Positions 1 to 5,689 of a stretch of 5,689 nt of DNA are shown here, in pieces. Made by a program: the position numbers and the translations under genes. Every line of letters begins with the position of its first letter. Position 1 is the first letter of the stretch. The notes below the pieces were generated by a model. The model made no database searches and was not told the origin of the DNA. It saw nothing but the letters and a program-made list of their open reading frames with translations. Location: positions 1 to 5,689 of the forward strand of contig JAPLYY010000014.1 in assembly GCA_026395315.1 (NCBI GenBank). Direction: 5' to 3'. The stretch comes from Candidatus Shapirobacteria bacterium. GTDB lineage: Bacteria; Patescibacteriota; Microgenomatia; UBA12405.

Positions 1-1912
1 CGATTTTTCCCGATTGATAGGCTAAAGTTAATTCTCCCTTGCCGCCCATGATTGACAATCCGGCGAAACCTTCTTGAGTTTCTTTGGCGAGATCAGTGGT
101 TTGGACAGAGGTGATGTAATAACAACCAACGGCCATTTCCTGAGAAGGGATGGAGATCGGATTGCCATCTGAAGGTTTGAGTAAATTATGAGAAGGCAAC
201 ATTAGCCGTTGAGCCTCTTTTTGGGAAGCATCTGATAAAGGTAAATGAACACCCATTTGATCGCCGTCAAAGTCGGCATTAAAACCGGCGCAAACACAGG
301 GATGTAAACGAATAGCCAAACCATCGGTTAAAATTGGTTTAAAGGCTTGAATAGAAAGCTTATGAAGAGTCGGAGCGCGATTAAGAAGGACGAAAGATTT
401 TTTGGTAACGCGTTCAAGAATGTCATAAACTTCATTGACCCGATGGTCAATTAAGTTTTTAGCACTTTTAATGTTAGCCGCTAAACCGGTAGAAATCAGC
501 TCCCTTAAGACAAACGGACGATACATTTCCAGGGCAATTTCTTTGGGTAAACCGACTTGATTTAGTTTCAGTTCGGGACCAACGACGATAACCGAGCGGC
601 CGGAATAGTCGACACGTTTACCTAAAAGATTACGGCGGAAACGACCCTTTTTACCACGGAGCAAATCGGATAGAGCCCGGGGAGTTCTTTTACTGCTTTT
701 ACGCTTATTTTTGGCACTTTTTTGAGCATCAATTAAAGTATCAACTGACTCCTGGAGCATCCGTTTTTCGTTACGTAAAATAATTTCCGGAGCGCCTAAT
801 TTGAGCAATTTTTTAAGACGATTATTGCGGTTGATTAAACGGCGATATAAATCATTCAAATCGGAAGTGGCAAAACGACCGCCGGTAAGTTGAACCATGG
901 GACGGAGATCGGGCGGAATGACAGGGATATTGGTCAAGACCATCCAGGACGGATCGATAGCATTTTCATTCATACCATTAAGAATTCGGATTTTGTACAT
1001 GATCTTTTTCTTTTTCAAACGGGAGTTGGTTTTGTCGAGTTCTTTTTTAAGGTTTTTAATGGTATCGGGCAAATCGATCTTTTGGAGAATTTCCATCAAA
1101 CTTTCAGCACCCATGCGGGCTTCATAAAAGATGTTGGCTTTAAATTGTTCCAGATAAAAACTTTCTTCATCATTAAGAACCGATAAAATTTCGATGGACC
1201 GAACTTTATCTTCGAGAAAATTCATCAAGCTTTCTATCCGATTTTTTTCGGAAGTAGCCTTGTTTTCAATTTTCTGGATTTCCTGTTTGAGTTTGACATC
1301 GCGTTCGGCGGTAGCAATCAACAGCTGGTCTTTGTTTTTAATTTTCTTGGACAGAACAGTTTTTTCATCGGCGGTGTCTTTTTGACGAATGGTGACCAGT
1401 TTTTTGGTGTCAACTTCGATCTGCTCAATTCTTTTTTTGGAATTGAGGGCCAAATTGTCTAAAGCTTCTTTTCTTTTGTCATTATCGACGGAAATTATGA
1501 GATATTTGGAAAAGTAAACGACAGATTCGAGTTCTTTTTGAGGAACGTCAAGAATAATGCTTAAAGGTGAAGGGGTGTTGCGCAGATACCACAAATGGGT
1601 AACCGGAGCGGCCAGAGCAATATGACCCATACGCTCGCGGCGAACTTTGGAAGTGGTAACCTCGACACCGCATTTATCACAAATAATACCCTTGAACCGG
1701 ATCTTTTTATATTTACCACAGTAACATTCATAGTCATGAGACGGTCCAAAGATTTTTTCGCAAAAAAGACCATCTTTTTCCGGGCGCCAAGAACGATAGT
1801 TAATGGTTTCCGGTTTTAAAACTTCACCATGGGACCAGCTGAGAATTTCATCAGGTGAGGCTAACTTAATTTTTAGACCGGTAAAATCGGTAATTGATTT
1901 AAATTTAAACAT
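1..1912 (-). CDS. rpoC: RNA polymerase subunit beta-prime, N-terminal part (partial, runs off left edge)
   Basis: This is the largest catalytic subunit of DNA-dependent RNA polymerase; it carries the Mg2+-binding active-site loop. Translation from the ATG at 1912-1910 is open for 637 codons to the window edge with no frameshift. Visible in order: the N-terminal zinc ribbon with C63, C65, C78 and C81 (CxC-x12-CxxC); a Lys/Glu-rich helical insertion at about 146-235; the clamp sequence VIPPDLRPMVQ, then GGRFATSDLNDLYRR (344-358), leading into the sigma-binding coiled coil; GKRVDYSGRSVI; NRAPTLH (511-517); and the catalytic loop NADFDGDQM (545-553) with Asp547, Asp549 and Asp551. The catalytic loop lies 87 residues later than in E. 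coli because of the insertion. The loop continues GVH where most bacteria have AVH. The gene starts one base after the rpoB stop and has a strong Shine-Dalgarno, so it is co-transcribed and probably translationally coupled with rpoB. The C-terminal half (bridge helix, trigger loop, jaw) lies outside the window. Confidence 0.98.
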   Translation of the reverse strand, partial: MFKFKSITDFTGLKIKLASPDEILSWSHGEVLKPETINYRSWRPEKDGLFCEKIFGPSHDYECYCGKYKKIRFKGIICDKCGVEVTTSKVRRERMGHIALAAPVTHLWYLRNTPSPLSIILDVPQKELESVVYFSKYLIISVDNDKRKEALDNLALNSKKRIEQIEVDTKKLVTIRQKDTADEKTVLSKKIKNKDQLLIATAERDVKLKQEIQKIENKATSEKNRIESLMNFLEDKVRSIEILSVLNDEESFYLEQFKANIFYEARMGAESLMEILQKIDLPDTIKNLKKELDKTNSRLKKKKIMYKIRILNGMNENAIDPSWMVLTNIPVIPPDLRPMVQLTGGRFATSDLNDLYRRLINRNNRLKKLLKLGAPEIILRNEKRMLQESVDTLIDAQKSAKNKRKSSKRTPRALSDLLRGKKGRFRRNLLGKRVDYSGRSVIVVGPELKLNQVGLPKEIALEMYRPFVLRELISTGLAANIKSAKNLIDHRVNEVYDILERVTKKSFVLLNRAPTLHKLSIQAFKPILTDGLAIRLHPCVCAGFNADFDGDQMGVHLPLSDASQKEAQRLMLPSHNLLKPSDGNPISIPSQEMAVGCYYITSVQTTDLAKETQEGFAGLSIMGGKGELTLAYQSGKI

Positions 1913-1913
1913 A

Positions 1914-2681
1914 TTAGTTTTCCTCCTCGACAACAGTCTTAATAACAGGGGTATCGATAATTAAATCGCCTTCTTCCCCGTGACCACCAACCGGTGAGAT
2001 ATCAATGGCTAACCCGGCTAACTCTTTGGTTAAAACTTTAAATGACTCGGGAACAGCCGGCTCGGGAATTGGCTGACCCTTAATAATAGCTTGAAAAGCG
2101 TGGGTCCGACCTTCAATGTCATCGGATTTAATGGTCAACATTTCCTGGAGAGTGTGGGCAGCCCGATGGGCTTCAAGGGCCCAAACTTCCATTTCTCCCA
2201 AACGTTGTCCACCCATGCGGGCTTTACCTTGAACTTTACCGGTAGGGTCTAAACCGGCTTCAATTAATTCATGGGCGATAGTTTCTTCAGAATATTTTTC
2301 AAAAACCGGGACGGCATATTTTTTATTAAGTTTAAAACCAGCCATAGCCAAGGTGACTTCAAGAATTTGGCCTAAGTTCATCCGGGCAATAACCGATAGA
2401 GGCGACATAACTAAATCAACCGGAGTACCGTCGGCAAGACGGGGCATATCATATTCGGGCATGATACGGCAAATAACACCTTTGTTCCCGTGACGGCCGG
2501 CGATTTTGTCGCCTTCCTGGATACGGCGGATTTGGGCCACGTAGACTTTGACGACTTTATTCACACCGGGATCAAGCTCATCACCAGCTTCTTTGTCTAA
2601 AATATCAACTTTAATAACGACACCACCTTCACCGTTGGCAACACGTAAAGATGTGTCTTTAACCTCACGGGCTTTTTCGCC
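1914..2681 (-). CDS. rpoB: RNA polymerase subunit beta, C-terminal quarter (second part of frameshifted rpoB)
   Basis: This is the continuation of rpoB in the -1 frame. Conserved sequence resumes at the GGC at 2681 (GEKAREVKDTSLRV, then GEGGVVIKVDILD) and runs to the TAA at 1916-1914. The first start codon in this frame is a GTG at 2564, but it lies inside conserved sequence (GVNKVVKV), so it is not a natural gene start. In restored numbering the catalytic GDKIAGRHGNKG carries Lys831 and Lys839, equivalent to E. coli Lys1065 and Lys1073, which contact the nascent RNA and incoming nucleotide. It is followed by GTPVDLVMSPLSV, RMNLGQILE and the clamp-anchoring GGQRLGEMEVWALEA (929-943). LTIKSDDIEGR and PESFKVLTKEL follow. 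The protein ends with an acidic tail of about 25 residues beyond where E. coli RpoB stops. Alone, this fragment could not work as a subunit. Its perfect conservation argues that the gene is functional and that the break is recent or artefactual. Confidence 0.95.
   Translation of the reverse strand, partial: GEKAREVKDTSLRVANGEGGVVIKVDILDKEAGDELDPGVNKVVKVYVAQIRRIQEGDKIAGRHGNKGVICRIMPEYDMPRLADGTPVDLVMSPLSVIARMNLGQILEVTLAMAGFKLNKKYAVPVFEKYSEETIAHELIEAGLDPTGKVQGKARMGGQRLGEMEVWALEAHRAAHTLQEMLTIKSDDIEGRTHAFQAIIKGQPIPEPAVPESFKVLTKELAGLAIDISPVGGHGEEGDLIIDTPVIKTVVEEEN
1922..1927 (-). promoter_or_regulatory. Shine-Dalgarno of rpoC
   Basis: The minus strand has a perfect AGGAGG nine bases before the rpoC ATG. 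It lies inside the last codons of rpoB, which encode its acidic C-terminus (EEEN). Only one base separates the rpoB TAA (1916-1914) from the rpoC ATG (1912). This arrangement supports the chosen rpoC start and suggests that ribosomes ending rpoB can reinitiate on rpoC, which would balance the two subunits. Confidence 0.9.
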
Positions 2682-4996
2682 AAAATGGCACGGAGCAGCC
2701 TTTCCTCGGCGGTTAGTTCTTTTTCACCACGGGGTTCAACTTTACCGACCAGAATATCATTGGGACCAACGTTGGCACCGATCATAACGATACCGTCTTC
2801 GGTAAGTTTAGCCAGTTCAGCTTCAGAGACGTTGGGAATATCTTTGGTCAATTCTTCGGTGCCGAGTTTGGTTTCAACAACCTGAGCCGTATTTTCGTAA
2901 ATTTGGATATTGGTTAACACATCCTCTTTGACCAACCGATCAGAAATGAGAAAAGAATCTTCGTAAGATAAACCATCAATAGAGGCGTAGGCGACCAGTA
3001 AATTACGACCGATAGACAATTCACCGCCATCAGTAGAAGGACCATCGGCCAGAATATCGCCCCGTTTAACGGTGTCACCAACATTGACCACCACTTTTTG
3101 GTTGTAACAAGTACCGTAGGGTGAAGTCCGTTCGAATTTGGTAGTGGCATAAGTTTCGGTTTTACCGTTATCGAGAGCAACCACGATGGCATCGCCGCCG
3201 GCACTGATAATTTTGCCCGGATTATCGGCAACAATTGTCCGACCTAGAGTAGTAGCGATAATACCTTCCATACCGGTACCGACAATGGGGGCTTCGGGCG
3301 AAACCAGCGGAACTGATTGGGTCTGCATGTGAGATCCCATCAGGGCGCGGGTAGCATCATCATGGTCAATAAAGGGAATCAGGGAAGCGGAAGTGCCGAC
3401 AATTTCATTAGGAACCAGATCAATATAATCGACAGATTCGACCATACCTTCGGAGAATTCTCCTTGATAACGGACCGGAACCCACTTCTGATCAATTTGG
3501 CCGTCTTCTTTAATTTTAATACCTAAATGAGTGATATGGGCGCTATATTCATCGTCAGCATCGAGAAAAAGAGCATTATCGTCAACATAAGATTTGCCGC
3601 CTTTTTTGGTAACTTTTCGGAAAGGAGCTTCGAGGAAACCATAGCGATTAACCCGGGCATAGAGAGCCAAATAGGTGACTAAACCAATGTTGGGACCTTC
3701 AGGCGACCTAACGGTACAAATGCGACCGTATTGGCTGGAATGAACATCGCGGATCGAGAACGCGGCGCGTTCGCGGGTCAGACCACCAACACCAACCACA
3801 GTTACCCGGCGGAGTAAATCAAGCTCGGCCAACGGATTGGTTTGATCCAAAATGGCAGACAATTGATTGCTGCGGAAAAAAGTGTTTAATGAAGAAATTA
3901 ATGGCTGGGGGTTGATCATTTGGGAGGGAGCCGGTCTTTCTTTGGTAGAAATCAGAGACATTCTCTCTTTAACCATTCTTTCAAAGCGAGCCAGAGCCGG
4001 ACGAATGGCTACCTGGGAAACGATTTCGCCACAACGGCGGAGACGGCGGTTGGCGAGGGAATCAATATCATCAAGACGGGTTTGTTCACCTTTCTGGAGT
4101 TGAACTAAATATTTGATAGTGGCAATCAAATCTTCCTGGCGTAAAACCCAATTTTGTTTTTCGGCATCATCAAACTTAAAACCGAATTTTTTATTGATTT
4201 TGTAACGGCCGACATTGCCGATTTCATAAGTTTTAAGATCAAAAAATCTTTCCTGAAAAAACTTTTCGGCATTTTCGAGAACGACAGGCTCACCGGGCCG
4301 AAGTTTGCGGTAAAACTCCATGACGGCTTCTTCATAGTTTTTGGTGGGATCGGCCTGGATAGTGGAGTTAATAAAGTCGGAAAATTCGCCGACTAGCTGC
4401 TTGTCGCCCATGTTGCAGGCGGCGCGCAGGATAATAGTGGCGGGAAATTTACGTTTACGATCGATACGGGCAAAAATAACATCTTTTTTGCCGACGAAAA
4501 ATTCCAGCCAGGAACCACGGACAGGACGGATTTCAGCATTGTATAAACTTTTGCCGGTAGACGGGTCAACTTCGCCGGTGAAATAGACACCCGGGGAACG
4601 AACGAGCTGATTGATCACTCCCCTTTCGATACCATTCACAACGAAGGTACCTTGGTCGGTCATGGTGGGGAGGTTTAAGAAAAAGACGTCTTCTTCGCGG
4701 ATATCACCGGTGCGTTTGTTGGTTAATTTGGCCTGAATGCGGATAGGAATAGTGTAATTAAGACCTTTTCTTCTGGCTAAATCCGGAGTAATGGAAATCG
4801 GATCGAAATTGAGTTGCCCTAATTCCAACTGCCAGTTGTTGCCGGTATAGTCGGAGACGGGAGAGATGGAATGGAGAGTGGTACTGAGTTCTGTTTTTAA
4901 AAATTCTTGCCAGGATTCTTTTTGAATGGCAATTAAATCGAGTTTGGGTAAATTTTTATATTTTTTACCCCAATTGGTTCTTTTGGCGGAAGGCAT
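2597..4996 (-). CDS. rpoB: RNA polymerase subunit beta, N-terminal three-quarters (rpoB interrupted by a frameshift)
   Basis: This is the first part of the second-largest RNA polymerase subunit. The ATG at 4996-4994 gives MPSAKRTNWGKKY; an in-frame TTG directly before it (4999) is a less likely start. No clear Shine-Dalgarno precedes either. Visible in order: the protrusion and lobe region, including VNGIERGVINQLVRSPGVYF (about 120-139) and DRKRKFPATIILRA; the fork region with the rifampicin pocket (about 376-402) and GGLTRERAAF; RSPEGPNIGL; PFIDHDDATRALMG; and the active-site element with Glu679-Asp680 (YED, matching E. coli Glu813-Asp814). True homology ends at about residue 771 (ERLLRAI). 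After that the frame reads about 28 unrelated residues and stops at TAG 2599-2597. The remainder of RpoB continues in the -1 frame from 2681. The two parts are one gene, which would give about 1027 residues when joined, against 1342 in E. coli and roughly 1120 in Thermus; this is compact, as in CPR bacteria. Gene identity is certain; whether the break is real is not. Confidence 0.96.
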   Translation of the reverse strand: MPSAKRTNWGKKYKNLPKLDLIAIQKESWQEFLKTELSTTLHSISPVSDYTGNNWQLELGQLNFDPISITPDLARRKGLNYTIPIRIQAKLTNKRTGDIREEDVFFLNLPTMTDQGTFVVNGIERGVINQLVRSPGVYFTGEVDPSTGKSLYNAEIRPVRGSWLEFFVGKKDVIFARIDRKRKFPATIILRAACNMGDKQLVGEFSDFINSTIQADPTKNYEEAVMEFYRKLRPGEPVVLENAEKFFQERFFDLKTYEIGNVGRYKINKKFGFKFDDAEKQNWVLRQEDLIATIKYLVQLQKGEQTRLDDIDSLANRRLRRCGEIVSQVAIRPALARFERMVKERMSLISTKERPAPSQMINPQPLISSLNTFFRSNQLSAILDQTNPLAELDLLRRVTVVGVGGLTRERAAFSIRDVHSSQYGRICTVRSPEGPNIGLVTYLALYARVNRYGFLEAPFRKVTKKGGKSYVDDNALFLDADDEYSAHITHLGIKIKEDGQIDQKWVPVRYQGEFSEGMVESVDYIDLVPNEIVGTSASLIPFIDHDDATRALMGSHMQTQSVPLVSPEAPIVGTGMEGIIATTLGRTIVADNPGKIISAGGDAIVVALDNGKTETYATTKFERTSPYGTCYNQKVVVNVGDTVKRGDILADGPSTDGGELSIGRNLLVAYASIDGLSYEDSFLISDRLVKEDVLTNIQIYENTAQVVETKLGTEELTKDIPNVSEAELAKLTEDGIVMIGANVGPNDILVGKVEPRGEKELTAEERLLRAILAKKPVRLKTHLYVLPTVKVVSLLKLIF
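2681..2686 (-). other. Frameshift point in rpoB (one T missing from a T run)
   Basis: The minus strand reads GCC ATT TTG GCG here, giving R-A-I-L-A. The family-wide sequence R-A-I-F-G-E-K requires ATT TTT GGC GAA. Adding one T to the run of four (2685-2682) joins the two frames and restores F772-G773-E774-K775 with no lost or extra residue. Conservation is perfect directly on both sides, so the position is fixed to within a few bases. A single-base homopolymer loss is the simplest explanation. Confidence 0.93.
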
Positions 4997-5054
4997 CAAA
5001 GGTTTGTTAACAATTAATGAAAACAGACGAGTTATGTTCCAACCGCTCGCCGAA
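4997..5054 (-). other. 5' leader of rpoB
   Basis: This untranslated stretch lies between the predicted transcription start and the rpoB ATG. I see no Shine-Dalgarno in front of the ATG (the bases just upstream read AACAAACCTTTG), no intrinsic terminator and no long stem-loop. A 10-base perfect palindrome TTGTTAACAA sits at 5004-5013, eight bases before the start codon, in the place where a ribosome would bind. With no GC and a centre without a loop, it is more likely chance or a protein-binding site than an RNA hairpin. Confidence 0.5.
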
Positions 5055-5091
5055 TGTGGAGAATTATATACTGATTATATACGTAGAACAA
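5055..5091 (-). promoter_or_regulatory. Predicted sigma70-type promoter of the rpoBC operon
   Basis: On the minus strand, TTGTTC (5091-5086) is followed after exactly 17 bases by a consensus TATAAT (5068-5063). Transcription would start near 5057-5055, leaving an untranslated leader of about 60 bases before the rpoB ATG. A second TATAAT lies 11 bases upstream (5079-5074) and could serve an overlapping promoter, though I see no good -35 for it. The -35 element begins ten bases after the stop codon of the upstream gene. Prediction rests on consensus and position only. Confidence 0.72.
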
Positions 5092-5100
5092 GAGGGAGAT

Positions 5101-5689
5101 TTAAATAAACAAATCGGGGTTATTTAAAACAAAATTAATGTCGTTTTGATAATTTTTACATTTTTCGGTATTCAGGATATTATCCAGGCTGGATACGTTA
5201 AAGGTAATAGAGTATTTTTTATCTTCCTTCGAAAAATAGATAGTGAATAATTCTCCGACTCCTTGAGCACTGATAGTAATTGTTTCGCGATTTTTGACTG
5301 TATATTTAACTTGGCTTAACAATGGATCAAGAGAATTTGTTTGATAAAATTTTTGAACAAATTGGGTCAGGTCACCGTTATCATTAGCTTTGGTGGTATT
5401 TAACCAAAGACAATTGGAGGAAGTCTGGTAATCACCGTTGGGTCTTTTTACCCAGTTATTTTGAGAAATATTGTCGGTAAATTTAAAAGTGGAGAGGATT
5501 TGAGTAATTTCTTGATTTACCTGACTATCAGAATTTTCTTTGTACAGGAGTGTAAAGTAGTTTGTATTATTGTTAAAAGTAAAATAAACTTGTTTTTCTG
5601 AATTAGGTGTGAGATATGATATTTTTTTTGCCGAAATATTTCCAAGCTTAATGATCTGGACACCATTGCTTGAAAGTTTTGAAATATCA
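5101..5689 (-). CDS. Hypothetical protein, C-terminal 195 residues (partial, starts beyond right edge)
   Basis: This open frame enters from the right edge (first full codon at 5688) and ends at TAA 5103-5101; a shorter start at 5322 (TTG) has no support, since the frame stays open upstream of it. I do not recognise the family. The visible part is rich in Asn, Lys, Thr and Ser, has two cysteines (in SSNCLWL and TEKCKNYQ) and alternating polar/hydrophobic segments suggesting beta strands. There is no membrane segment in the visible part. It contains EITQILSTFKFTD, a motif type I associate with the ends of small exported or lipoprotein-like proteins of CPR bacteria; its N-terminus, where a signal peptide would be, is outside the window. 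Base composition is far more AT-rich than rpoBC (20 G/C in bases 5341-5400 against 34 in 3781-3840). It shares the rpoBC strand, but the promoter after it suggests independent expression of rpoBC. No terminator is visible after its stop. Confidence 0.8.
   Translation of the reverse strand, partial: DISKLSSNGVQIIKLGNISAKKISYLTPNSEKQVYFTFNNNTNYFTLLYKENSDSQVNQEITQILSTFKFTDNISQNNWVKRPNGDYQTSSNCLWLNTTKANDNGDLTQFVQKFYQTNSLDPLLSQVKYTVKNRETITISAQGVGELFTIYFSKEDKKYSITFNVSSLDNILNTEKCKNYQNDINFVLNNPDLFI

Noticed and set aside
890..1186. Plus-strand open frame of 98 codons (and shorter plus-strand frames throughout)
   Set aside because: They lie antisense to conserved rpoC and rpoB sequence, have no recognisable product or ribosome-binding signal, and are expected by chance opposite long coding regions.
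1561..1773. Minus-strand 70-codon frame in the start of rpoC
   Set aside because: It covers the rpoC zinc ribbon region in the wrong frame; the rpoC frame is unambiguous.
2646..2661. Hairpin TAAAGA-CACA-TCTTTA downstream of the frameshift, considered as a recoding stimulator
   Set aside because: The six-pair stem is mostly A-U and encodes conserved residues (VKDTSLR), so it is adequately explained by coding constraint. It would matter only if the four-T run is confirmed.
2914..3234. Minus-strand 106-codon frame within rpoB
   Set aside because: It overlaps conserved beta-subunit sequence in another frame and has no independent support.
2597..4996. A natural split of rpoB into two separate genes
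   Set aside because: The second part has no plausible start codon or ribosome site before conserved sequence, and the two frames join exactly at one missing base; genuine split subunits have proper starts and breaks in variable regions.
5004..5013. Palindrome TTGTTAACAA as an operator in front of rpoB
   Set aside because: A single 10-base AT-rich palindrome is common by chance; no second copy or known matching regulator is visible in the window.
1..5689. Use of UGA as glycine or tryptophan, as in some CPR lineages
   Set aside because: No in-frame UGA occurs in rpoB, rpoC or the upstream gene, and Gly and Trp are encoded normally.

Overview
The window carries the start of a bacterial RNA polymerase operon, read entirely on the minus strand (right to left as written). 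In transcription order it holds the 3' end of an unrecognised AT-rich gene (5101-5689), a short promoter-bearing gap (4997-5100), rpoB (about 1914-4996) and the first 637 codons of rpoC (1-1912, running off the left edge). RpoB and RpoC are the beta and beta-prime subunits that together form the catalytic body of RNA polymerase.

The organism is a bacterium using the standard code: UGA is not used as a sense codon in any of these frames. Three things point to a Candidate Phyla Radiation (Patescibacteria) lineage, possibly Microgenomates: a compact RpoB of about 1027 residues, CPR-like sequence such as GEMEVWALEAHRAAHTLQ in the C-terminal clamp region, and an unknown AT-rich gene upstream in place of rplL. 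This placement comes from recalled family features, not from a search.

The most striking observation is that rpoB is broken by one base. The frame is lost at a run of four T (minus strand, 2685-2682), in the middle of the near-universal RAIFGEKAREVKD block. Adding one T restores an uninterrupted, fully conserved protein. Because rpoB is essential, the likeliest cause is a homopolymer sequencing or assembly error. A real mutation or recoding cannot be excluded from one sequence. By contrast, rpoC is open without interruption from its ATG to the window edge.

Other points of interest are natural substitutions at key rifampicin-contact positions of RpoB, a coiled-coil-like insertion of roughly 90 residues in RpoC after the N-terminal zinc ribbon, and a well-formed sigma70-type promoter with a duplicated -10 box in front of rpoB. 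I see no mobile element, CRISPR array, tRNA, rRNA or defence system. Nothing here looks like a previously undescribed system; this is a core housekeeping locus.
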